Origin: Chrysomallon squamiferum
Taxonomy: Eukaryota > Mollusca > Gastropoda > Neomphalida > Peltospiridae
Assembly: GCA_012295275.1 (NCBI GenBank)
Contig: CM022669.1
Location: forward strand, 6,474,989 to 6,536,988
Direction: 5' to 3'
DNA length: 62,000 nt
The notes below the pieces were generated by a model. It saw nothing but the letters and a program-made list of their open reading frames with translations. It had not been told where the DNA came from and ran no database searches. Each line of letters begins with the position of its first letter. The first letter of the stretch is position 1. The position numbers were made by a program, and so were the translations under genes. Positions 40,848 to 52,663 of this stretch are shown here, in pieces.

Positions 40848-42970
40848 GGCGTCTTCAGCAGAATGAACAATGAGGTATATGCATAGAAATTCCTTTCAAA
40901 TCACGTGTTACATCTGTCCCAATCCGCGCTCGAGTTTGGCCTAAAGGAGAAATGGAATATCCTGGATTAATTTGCCGCAAAAATAGTCAAAATCGGTTCT
41001 AGATTGACTGAAAAAAGCCGTTTTTAGTGTGTTATTGTTAGCTAAACATGGTTGAACAGGTCTATAAAGACAAATTTTATTCAGAAGCACAAATAGGTGA
41101 AATCATGCAAGATACAAAGCCAGCCAAAAAATTTATAAGTGTAAAAGCAACACTTACATCAAATAATTACGTAATAATCACTTATACGCCATGCTGAGCA
41201 ATTAAATATCAAGGAATTAATTCTCCAGTGTATATGAAACATGGAAACATGGCCGCCATTGTCCATTTTCCCCGTAAAGTAGTTGCAATGCATTTCGGGA
41301 TCGACAAAAAAGAAAAAAAAAAAGAAAGAGAATATTTTAGCCTGGCTGTAATAAACATAGAACAAGCGTTATAAAAATCACCACATTTTTCCCTTTTTAA
41401 ATTTTTTAATTATTTACTTTTTTTTTTCTCTCTCTCTCTTTTTTTTTTCGGATGATGCTATTATTTTAATTATAACTGAATATATGAGCAAAGGAAACAG
41501 ATTATTCAGTACGCCTACATAATATTATAATTCAAAACAGACAAAGTATAGAAATATGAAAATAGTTGGTTGTATGTGTTACTTTTTCTTCTTTTTCTTT
41601 TCTTTTTTGATTATTATTTATTATTTTATTTTATTTTATTTTATTTTTTGTGGAAATTTCTTATAATAACTCCTGCTCCATAATAGCTCGATATTTTAAC
41701 TATGAATGTGTAAAATAATGTTTATTTTACAAGCTGTTTTATCTCAAAATCCATCGACTGGCTAAACTGCCAAATAAATCGTCAAAAGATCAGTGTGAAC
41801 GGAGAAAGTGATATTGTACTCCTCCTCAGATAGTTCTGGGTAAAACCTCGGCATATGACTCGGATCATACTATCTTTCAAATTAAATGTTCATACCTTAC
41901 TCGTGGCATCTTTCGAGTTAAGTTCATTATTTCGTATTAATGTAAAAATACACGATTAATATGAAAAATGGTTTATTTCTAAAACGTTTTATTACGGCAG
42001 TTGCTTAAGCATGCCTATAATGGACACTGTCACAGTCTTATTGTGTCCAATTCTGGAATTTTCAGTTCACGAAATCAGAGTTGGTCTGAAACATGACTAG
42101 TCTTTTGTCAGACTATCGTCAGACACTGCCGGTGAACTGCTTGCGTGTTAGGCGGCTTCTTTTATCCTGATAATTTATTCACGGGTCAAATGAGTATGCG
42201 TCCGCTAACGCTGATGAAACAGTACGAAACTAAACTAGTGATACTAACAACGTCTGAGGTCAGGATATTTGTCAAAAACTGACCTTATGCAAAATTACTA
42301 ATTAATAATTTAACACAAGTCGTTTATTTTAGGTATAAGAAAATATACATTATCTGTAAACCTCATTCGTAATGTTACCTCATTTTCTATTTTTGTGCAG
42401 ATTGTAATAACATGAAACTAAAATTCGTTTTTGAAAATCTGTCCATGAAAGTGAAGAAAGATATTTATAAATAATAATTTTAATGCACTCAGAACCAATC
42501 CTTAAACGAATAAATAATAGTTAGATGGTCATTAAAGAATGTGAAAGTAATTATCTCTACAAATCGTCCTTTGCGGATTAACCGATTATTCCTGGATTAA
42601 GCCATGTCAACTGTGGACACAGACGTAATTAACTCTCGTTAGATTCAAAGCTTGTTAGCTTATTTTATTTCGATGGCTTGTGACTTGGCATGAATATTCT
42701 GTTTTAGTGTATCTGAAACCAAGATGTTGTTGTTGTTGTTGTTAAACATAAATAGCGTTTTTGTTGTTCAGAGTTGTGTTTTTTTTTTTTTTTTTTTTTT
42801 GTTGTTGTTGTTTTTTCATTACCTTGACAGTGGACTGAATATGCATTTGATACTCGCAATAAACATTATTTTACCGATTAAAGTTTTTTAATAATATAAT
42901 TATATTAGGATAATAGAAAAATAAGACAGATATCCTATTTATTGATTTATTATCATCAGCATCATTATCA

Positions 42971-43000
42971 GTATTATTATTATTATTATTATCATCATCA

Positions 43001-43041
<41 letters not shown>

Positions 43042-43046
43042 TTATT

Positions 43047-43095
<49 letters not shown>
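42971..43095. repeat. Compound (ATT)n/(ATC)n and (CT)n microsatellite
   Basis: ATT units with an ATC interruption to about 43,040, then pure CT from 43,049 to 43,095. Confidence 0.95.
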
Positions 43096-43098
<3 letters not shown>

Positions 43099-43499
43099 CG
43101 ATGACGTTTTTACGATAGACTTAATTAAACAGTTCTTCAGCATTACCCACCTATATTTCATTGTTGAAAATCTCTATGTCCTGAAATACAGACCCGTTCG
43201 TTTGATGTGTAAGTGAAGTGTTTACGTAACAGATATATATTACACGTTTCAAGTATTACTTTGATGTTGTCGCTTTGTTGATTCTTTATGAGTAAATGAA
43301 GGAATGAATGAATGAATGTTTAAAAAACATCGGCTCTTGGATTTCAAACAAATTTAAATATACCAAACTGGTGAATATTTTCTATATAAAAATTCAAAAT
43401 TAAAAAATTAGTCAAAACATAGTGTAAAGAGCTGTGCAAAAAGTATCACACTATGTTTAAATTATAATTTATGTTAAAATTCTGTAACTCTCAGAAATT

Positions 43500-43960
43500 T
43501 CAAAACAAGTTCAGGATGGAATTGAAATGTTTCCATCACACCTGTCTGACCTATTATATCCTTCTCTGTCTGCCTAAGATGACCGCACTCCATCAAAATG
43601 CGTCGCACTTGTCAGCGTACACTGACAGTTCACAATCAGTTGGGCGATCCTTCTTCAGGACAAATGAATGGGTCAAACAAGTATGTCCGATGCGAGCACA
43701 ACACAAAGACTATCTCGTCCTTCCTGCTCTACCTTTAGGAAGACACCCCGAACTTGGCAGCTAAGTCTGATTTTCATTACCAGCGATGCCAACATGGCTA
43801 GGTACCCAACAAAAAACAATATATGTATTGGCATTAGATAACAAGATACATTTTCGTGTAACCATCACAATCAAGCGATGCTCCAAATTAATTTTTAGGC
43901 TCACCGGCCAAGCCTTGGAGACCCTTCTGTATCGCAAAAGGCAATATTTTTTTCACGTTT
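43500..43960 (-). pseudogene. Degenerate LINE ORF2 3' fragment (RNase H and C-terminal region)
   Basis: On the minus strand, 43,761-43,833 reads YIVFCWVPSHVGIAGNE then a stop. This is the RNase H signature found in I/Jockey/R1-type non-LTR retrotransposons. Further down, about 43,645-43,695 reads RIGHTCLTHSFVLKKDRP, the conserved tail motif of such ORF2 proteins. After a frameshift comes CQCTLT, the start of the C-terminal Cys/His motif. Stops and frameshifts break it, and no reverse transcriptase part was recognised. This is a dead, 5'-truncated or deleted copy. Confidence 0.75.
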
Positions 43961-43969
43961 TTTTTCATC

Positions 43970-44460
43970 GGGAGTTCAGTTTAAGTTATTTTTAGATTCA
44001 GTCATAAAAGTTAATCAACCATGCCCCCACCCGCCACCAGACAGTCATGCCAGGGATTCATGGTTGATATACTCAGCTAATAAAAGTACAAACCTCCTGA
44101 CTGACCCTAGCCACCGCCCCAAGAGCATCAGATAAAGACTACAAGTTACCATCTTTGTTCCTGATAAAATTAAACAAAACAAATGGTTGTTAGATCGTGA
44201 GCTTGGCGGGACTAGCCGATTTGATCAGGTCGGGTCGAACCTGACTCCCCGCCTACGTGAATTCCGGGTCAAAGTGATGGGTGGGTTGTCAGTGGCAGTG
44301 TGCTCGGTTGCAGGCATTAACCATGACTCAACAACCAGGATCCCATCGTCCACATCGCATGTCGTACTCAAGGCAAACAAGGCGCCTCATATAAGGAGTT
44401 GTGCAGTTGTTGGCCAATCTAAAAACGTTCACCCCTGAACCACGGTGACGTTACTGCTCA
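43970..44460. other. Unassigned higher-complexity segment next to the LINE fragment
   Basis: This stretch is richer in G+C and CpG than its surroundings and has an 83-codon open frame without recognisable similarity. On the minus strand, aggttcgacccgac near 44,225-44,238 resembles a Pol III B box, but no matching A box at proper distance was found. It may be repeat-derived, possibly linked to the adjacent LINE. Confidence 0.3.
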
Positions 44461-45031
44461 TGCAGGGGCTTTACGAGTAAGCGATAAAAGTAATTGTGTT
44501 TGGTTCTTTGTAAGGCTAAAACGGGTACAGCTGCAAGTGTGTGTGTGTGTGTTTGTGTATGAATACAATGACGTGCAGAGGAGGGGCAAAGGGGCAAAAA
44601 GAATCAGAAGAAGAAAAATGTGATCAACAGTAACGACTACTACTGCCACTATTCCAACAACAACAATAACAACAGCAACATCAATAAGCAACAAAACAGC
44701 AACAAAACAAATAAGTTAAATAGCAGTAAAAAGTATCAAGAAAAATAGCAATAAACGGAAGTATAAATTAACGAAGACAACAATATATACACTAAATTAT
44801 TCCAAAAACGAAATCTAAAGTCAAGTACATCCATTGTCTGTCACCTACTTAATACTCGATTAGTCATTAAATTTTTCGTGCATAATATGTGCGATATTGT
44901 GACGTAATTCTCATAGCTAATGCACCAAAGGGGCACTGCTGGGGAGGGAATTTTTTTCCTAATGATTGTTTTACAAACGTAGTTTTTTCCAAACACACAT
45001 TTTTATTAGGGCTATTTATTATTTATTTATT

Positions 45032-45038
<7 letters not shown>

Positions 45039-45094
<56 letters not shown>
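45039..45094. repeat. (ATT)n microsatellite
   Basis: About 18 ATT units preceded by TTTA units. Confidence 0.95.
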
Positions 45095-45458
45095 TTTAAT
45101 TTGTATTTATTTATAATTATTTATTTATTTATTGTTGTTTTGTTTCAATTTTAATCGACATTACAGTAGTTTGGGTATTATATAACAATACTATCATTAT
45201 TAAATATTACAACTATGCCTGCAATCACCCTAATAACAACAGTGTCCAGAAATGTTTATATTATCAATTTCGGCCATTTTGTATGCAGGTGCCGGCCGGA
45301 GAGGATAGAGTTTCCTTAGTAACGAACGTGTTTGTGCATTCAGTAAGACTGATAATACCTACCCCGATTATCTGGAATAGCCTTCATAAAGAAGAAACGT
45401 GCGCACAGACCAGGTTGAAATATAATTATCTTGTGTCAAGCTAAAAAAAAAAAAAAAA

Positions 45459-45492
<34 letters not shown>

Positions 45493-45963
45493 CCGGTGAC
45501 CCGTTTCATTTTCAACGAATAAATTATGGCTTTTCAAAACAGAATGTTATTCTTGTACTTCTCATTGTTCTGTATGTTTGATTTTATAAATCAAAATATT
45601 TGTTTTTGCAAATATTATTTGCAGTGATTTTCATTCCCGTTTCTGTTACTGTTGCTGATTAGATTACTTCGGATAACTATTTTATTATTTGTCTAATTGA
45701 TTAGTCAAAACGAGGTCGTGTACGCCTTTCCTCATCACTGGTTGCGACAGTGTTGGTTACAGTCATTTCGCCATTCCGGTCTTTGTTTCTCCGTTACCAA
45801 CAGATGTTACCACGGCCCTTCTTGCCTTTAACGTTCTATTTTTAAATCAGGAACTCGATGAACTCATTTTAGCATAATAGCATTTGGCGCCAAATTCTGC
45901 AATCTGTACAGTTAGCCATCTTCCACATTTGATATTATATTTTCATTTTCATCTGTTTAAATA

Positions 45964-45968
<5 letters not shown>

Positions 45969-46012
<44 letters not shown>
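45969..46012. repeat. (GT)n microsatellite
   Basis: An uninterrupted GT run of about 22 units. Confidence 0.95.
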
Positions 46013-46013
<1 letters not shown>

Positions 46014-46134
46014 TCAAGTATAAATCTATTTTATATAAAAAGTTCTTTTATCGTGAAAATGTAATTAAAGAACACAAACTATCTGATGATTTTATTTTTA
46101 AATTTTTTTATTTTAATTATTATGATTGTTGTTG

Positions 46135-46138
<4 letters not shown>

Positions 46139-46191
<53 letters not shown>
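46139..46191. repeat. (ATT)n microsatellite followed by a possible repeat tail
   Basis: About 18 ATT units. The following gcattaacgtcccactcaaatcc is of normal complexity and may belong to an interspersed repeat ending here. Confidence 0.9.
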
Positions 46192-46192
<1 letters not shown>

Positions 46193-46500
46193 GCATTAAC
46201 GTCCCACTCAAATCCATACCGAAACAGTTCGGTTTTAAGTAAATAAGTAAATAAATAAATAATACAAATGGAAAGACGTGACTAATCATCCTAAAATCCT
46301 AAACTATCTCTGTCAGTTATGTATATCTAATTAGCATATGTGCTTGATATATGGGCTTTGGCTGATTGGACAAAACGTAAAATGCCCCTCAATTTTTTAT
46401 TTTTTTTTTTTTTTTTTTTGGTTTAAAAAAAAATAATAATAATAACAAAAAAATCATATTGCAATACTAACAAGAAGGGAAATAGGTTATTATTATCATT

Positions 46501-46531
<31 letters not shown>

Positions 46532-46779
46532 CCGTCATCACTATCGTTCTAGTTGTGTATAAATTAAATATGTTTCAGCATTTTATATACCAAAACACTT
46601 TGGAAATGTTTTACTGAAAAGAATTGTTGTAAACCTATTAATACACTATATCGAAATATATTTTGAAAATACATCACACTTATTCTTATGTCAATATATA
46701 TATATATTTATATATATATATATATATATTGAATAGATGATTAAAAGAAAATTATCTTGTCACGTTTCGGTTAATAAGA

Positions 46780-46969
46780 AAATGTATGATGTGGGACGCT
46801 TTGTTTGACCTAGAAAGCAACCGATGCGGAAGCGTGGGCAGAATATACTGCAATATGCTATACCACGTGACTAACACAAAACGCGGGACCGGCGTAGTCT
46901 GTTGCCGGCCATTTTAACACGAGGTTTGTGTTGCTTTGCTTTGCATTATTTACTCAAAAGGTTTAAAAT
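46780..46969 (+). promoter_or_regulatory. Lamin promoter / 5' UTR
   Basis: A CpG-containing block (cgcgggaccggcg, gccggccatttta) lies just before the ATG, and CpGs continue through exon 1. A CACGTG E-box is at 46,864-46,869, about 100 bp upstream of the start. No TATA box is placed convincingly. The precise TSS is not known. Confidence 0.45.
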
Positions 46970-47992
46970 ATGGCCTCAAAAACAAAGAAAACGACGTGGA
47001 GTTCCCAAACGTTATCCGAGTCTGGTTTCGAATCGCCTGGAAGTAGTAAATATGCGTCACCCCGACGATCTCGACCCCCGTCTCCCGCTCGACTATCTCG
47101 TATGCAAGAAAAAGAAGATCTAGTAAATCTGAACGATCGCCTTGCTGCATATATAGACCGCGTTCGATTTTTGGAGGCGGAAAATAGTCGTCTTAGTGTT
47201 CAGGTACGATCAACGGAAGAAGTTGTGAAACGCGAAGTGACAAATGTCAAGTCTTTATACGAAAATGAGTTGTCTGACGCCCGCAAATTGTTGGATGAAA
47301 TGGCAAAAGAGAAAGCAAAACTTCAGGTGGAATTATCAAAATACAAAGCTGAATATGAAGAAGCGCAAACAAAGTAAGTACTTCATTGACATGTTATTGT
47401 ACTAATTACAAATTAAAGCGAATAGAAAACATGAACTTACTGAACGACATATTATAATTAATAAATTTAATGACGAAATAAATACAAACATTTAATGATT
47501 AACGAGGTTTGTTAGTAAAACCAAATGTCGGCTAGTCGAAGATAGCTGATTAGTGATTTTGTCAGAAAAACTCATTTCTGTTTTATAAGTAATAACTTTG
47601 ATCTTAATGTTTTTAACAGTAACAACCTGTCATGCACCAGTATTAGATAATTGCTTCATAACAATTATCTGTAATCGAAGTCAACACTGATTGAAAACAA
47701 TTGTAAATAATATTATTCATTTTTCGAATGCATAGTTACGATAGTAGAAAACTTAATCATGAATGCAATGTGTCATATTTTATAACAGTAACTGCTTATT
47801 CTTTCTACATTTGTTTACATCCTAAATCACTACATCATAACTAAATGTCATCATATGATCATAACTGTGAATACATAAAAGTTTTATTAAAACGTTTATT
47901 TCAGAAGTCTTTGTATACTAGATTCAACTTGACAAAGTTATTTGCATTTTACATACAGTGAAAATAACTTTATAATTTTGTTTAAATAAATA

Positions 47993-48036
<44 letters not shown>

Positions 48037-51000
48037 CTATATGACTGAAGGCTGAGTTATAGATTTGGTTCATAAATTTAGGGCACCGCCATTGATGAAT
48101 GCATTGTTATTTATCCATTTCATCCAGTATTTCATAACTGGTTTGTCCAGTGTTTTTTAGCTGACCTAGATGGTGCACATGAAAAAATAAATAAAAATAA
48201 AACAAAACTTGTTTGATGTATTATAATTACCTAGTAGTGATTTTGTAAAGTCATTTCTAAAAAATTTCTACCATCATACATTTTTTCTTTAGTAACAGCC
48301 AGCATTGTTTCATATCTTATCCTATGTTTGTGATCTTGATGTGGTTTTAAATGTCTAGAAATTACAATTGTTGATGTTACTTTGCCTGTAAAAAGGTGTG
48401 GCTACATTTTTGTCTTGTTCACAAGAACTAAAGTCAAAAAGAGACATTGTTAATCACTGTAAAACTACAGATAGCTATAAATAGAAAATTAATCTTTTTC
48501 CTCTCATACTCTCTCTGTGTGTATACACAAACATACAAAACAAAAATTTGCTTTTATGACTAATAAGAACAAAAATTTCAGATAAACTTGATTGATAAAA
48601 CATTTATGAAGATCAGTTTGACAATAGCCATTGGGAAGTAAATTATTTTATATATTTTTTGGACCAAAGTAGGACAGGTATCGGTTTTAGACAAGCTTGA
48701 CAACACATAGCATACATACTTGTGGACAACTGGCCTATTTTTAGTATGTTATGGGAGTTAACTCACTGCTTTAATTATCTGAATGCACTAAGCATGGACA
48801 TGACCAGTTTAATGATGAGTGATGGCTTTTTGTTTCATATTAACAACCTCTTGATGGATTTACATCTACAGCAGCAAACATGATGGTTTGATTAACAATT
48901 TTTCAATGTTTTCATTGGGATACTTCATATCCAAACATTACTCCATGGATATACATCAAAGGCTGCTTTACAGGGACAAGACCAATTATCTGGCATCCTG
49001 AAATCAGGAAAGACCAGAAAACAGGAGGTTTTTTCCCCAGTGCTATTTTCATAGTTCTCGCATGCAGATTTTGTCCTCACCAGACTGGAACTACTGTTTC
49101 AAGCCGAGTGGATTTATTTATTATCTAGCTGCATTGTTTGCATGTCAAGTCGCCACAGTTGTTTATCGTCAGTTTTCTTTGTTTTTAATTTTAAAATGTT
49201 TATGCCTAATTCTTTATGTATTTAAATGCTTTGGTACCAGAAATCCAGAATGCCCCAGGCCTGAAGGAGTCCAGATAATTGGTCCAGTACCTGTATGTAG
49301 TTACATGAAATCAAGACATCTCATGCTGCCAACTGCAAACATAAATACACGTTCATATTATTTATTAACTTCTGATGTTTTGTTTCTGATTTTATGTTTC
49401 ATTATTTGAGATAAATAACAAAACATATACACTCCATGAATATTTTATTTTTATATTAGGACAAATTTCAGATTGAGCTGTTTATTATTAACTCTTTCAT
49501 AATGTGGCAATACACCCTAAACAAAGTTCAACAGGATTTTTTTTTTTTTTTTTTTTTGTAAATTAATGCTGGTAAGTTAATTTGTATGAGAGTGACAGAA
49601 TGTAATTAGGTTTGACCATTGGCTTTGTAGTGTCACCTGTACAGTATGTTAAACAGGTGAAAATAGGTCAACGTTCACTGATTAAAACAGCTCATTTTTA
49701 GAACTCATTTACTTTTTTGTGTGCTGTTAAGTACAGGAGCTATGTAGTCTCTGTGTATACGTGCAATTATTTGTCTATAAATTGTATATTTTTTAAATGT
49801 GTTATTTTAATAACAATATTTTACTTCTCTTATTTTATAGGTTAGAATCTTGGCCAGGCATGCATGAATAGAAATGATCAAATAGTAAATTTATAATTTT
49901 GATATATAAATAGAAAGATAAATAAAATAAATATACATTTTTTAGAATTATCTTTGGGAAATTCAAAGATATTCAGTCTTTATGTATGAATAGATATTTT
50001 TCACTGGTTTTAAATCCAAGTGTTTATAATGTCAACACAACTGTCTTCTTCTTCATTCACTCTTAACCTTTCACAAAAAGTTTAATATAGCTACAGCCTG
50101 GCCACTTGTGTTCTGTTAATTGTGTACATATTGCTTGCACTGTCCATATGCAAGTTCTCTGAAAAAGCAAATCCCACCTTTCTTTAATCTGATGGCTAAA
50201 ATAAATAGGTGAAGTTTTTTTCTACACTACTATCGAGAACAGGGAAACTTACTTTGTGACTATTTTTGCTGATTTTTGTTTTCTTCTTCTCTCTTTTTCT
50301 CTCTTTTTAAATACAGAAGAAAAGAGAAATTTGATTAAAACATATATTTACAAATCAATGAAAATCTAAGTACATCAAATCTGTCAGTAAATTTAAGCCA
50401 TGTGTTTTGTATTATTGTCATGGCAACAAACCTAATATGGCTGCCTGACATTCCAGTGACAGTGAGTAATACTGGTGATGTGGCAAACTTCCTGTGATGT
50501 GTAGCGGGAAATAAATAATTATCTGGTTTAACAGCTTTATAGTAAATCATTTATGTTTTCTTAGGAAATGCTTACACATTATGAATGGAATACAGAATCT
50601 ATATATGGAAATACAGTTATTTACACACATACATACCTATACTATGTTGTATAGTTTTTATGGTTTATGTTTTGTTTACAAAGGATATTATATTACCAAA
50701 AATAAATATTTTTTATTTATTATTGAACATGCTTGATATATCAAATAATTATATTTGAGTTACTTAAAATTAACATTTGATTCAAAATATATTTGTCTTG
50801 TATTATATATACATATACAGTAAATAGGATATGTAATGTACCTCAGTTAATGGTTATGATATTGCTCAAGGAATTTGTTGGGTCATATTATTTTTCCTTA
50901 GTGAGTTTAGGTAATTATTTTTCATTCCAGTTTGCAACAGGTTTCTTACAATTAAAGCCTAAAATGAATTTTTACTTGGGAAAATAAATATAAAAGATTC

Positions 51001-52614
51001 CAGTCTGCAAACAGGATCAAACCATGGTTCATAGCTCATTCGTGGACACACCTGATGTTTGAACACCTGTACATTTTTAATGACTTAATCTATGAATGTC
51101 AGTTACAGATGTCATCAGATCATTTATCCAGCTTCCAAAAAACCCTACTCTACAACTGTATTTATATAGTTAGGTACAGTTTCATTATTTTTTCCTTCTC
51201 TATTTTTTATATTAAAATGAAAATGGAAAACCCAGAAATTCAGGTCTGTTGAATTTCAAGCTTGGTAGACAAATAGTCTACATCATTTGTTGTTACCAGA
51301 ACTGAGTTTTTGTCATCAGTTACTTTGCTGTTATGCTCCTAAAGAGCCTAATTTTGATTCAGTTCCTGTCATGATAACACATTTTCTCTGGTAAACTGCA
51401 TTTAAACAATTCTTCAAGGTAAATGCCAGTAAGCTCTTTCCTCTAAGTACTGTAATTATGTCTGATTTGTGAAATGTTTTAACACAAATATGTCAGTGGT
51501 TTCCAATATCATTAAACAAAACAAATTTAAACACATTATCTTACAACTTTGAAAACAGACCCCCAGCTGTTGAATATATTTTGAAGGAATGGTGATATTT
51601 TATGCCTTTGTTTTCTTGCAGTCACATTATCCATAAGAATAAAAGATTTGAATTTTTTTTATATAAATGCTTAGTGCGGTTTTTATGACAGTCTGGTTGT
51701 AACTATATGTTCATTTAACCATGAACTTGTCATTGAGTTGACCTTATGTTGAATTTTCTCACTTTGTGTCAGTAAGATTTTATCAACATCAAGCCTGCTT
51801 GCTTTGTGTAGAGACGGTTAATGTTACAAATGATGTGTACTTGTACATAATGTTTTTTTGTTTTTAAGGTGACTGGTGTGGGTGTGTGTTTAAGAATGTG
51901 CATATGAAAGTTTCATTGTTGTTAATTGATAAACTGAGCCTATGTGATAGCAGTTGATTTTCTCTTCCGTACTGTGATGTATCAAAGTATCATTAAATGA
52001 AACCAAACAAAAGGAAGTTTTGCACAGATTATAAATCAGAGTAAATATCATTACGTTTGTCCTTTCTGTTTGTGTTAGGTCTATGTTATACTTTGTGAAT
52101 GGTATTGTTGTTCTTTATCAAATCTAGCCCAGGTTATACTTTGTGAATGGTATTGTTGTTCTTTATCAAATCTAGCCCATAAACAGATTTCTCCTATATT
52201 AAGTTGAGGTTATATTTTATTAGTTTTGCCCTTTGCTCAAGTCAAAATGGTTTGTTCAAAAGAATCATGTGTAACCACATTTTATACTGTCTTAAACGAT
52301 ATCTTAGACAACATTCTTTTAATGTGCATTTTCTGTTTTTACATTTAGTCCAATATATCATTTTTTTTTTCCTGGTTTCTTTGTGCTAAGTATTCTCTGA
52401 CCTTCTTTAGAAATGACATTTTATTGATATTTTTGAATGGCAGCTCGATTCATAGGATTCTTACACTGCAATTCTTATTCATACACAGATCAAGCATAAA
52501 CCGATTTTATAAATGTATTAAGGAAAAGCAGATTTTATTTTATGAATGTTGAAATGAATAAATGAATATTTGTCATGACACATAAATATACATTATAATG
52601 ACATTATAATGACA

Positions 52615-52663
<49 letters not shown>

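Larger units (their letters stand above)
40822..46779. other. Intergenic region between divergent CHD1 and lamin
   Basis: No exon of either gene was found between their starts. The region holds microsatellites (42,971-43,095; 45,039-45,094; 45,455-45,490; 45,969-46,012; 46,139-46,191; 46,495-46,531; 46,695-46,729), the LINE remnant and single-copy-looking AT-rich DNA. CpG density is higher than inside the genes. Confidence 0.75.

Noticed and set aside
44187-44260. tRNA-like B box (ggttcgaccc on the minus strand)
   Set aside because: No A box at the right spacing and no cloverleaf could be drawn.
49062-49409. 115-codon open frame in lamin intron 1
   Set aside because: It overlaps the end of the pogo-like element and extends past it, looks hydrophobic by AT-richness, and has no recognised domain or splice context.
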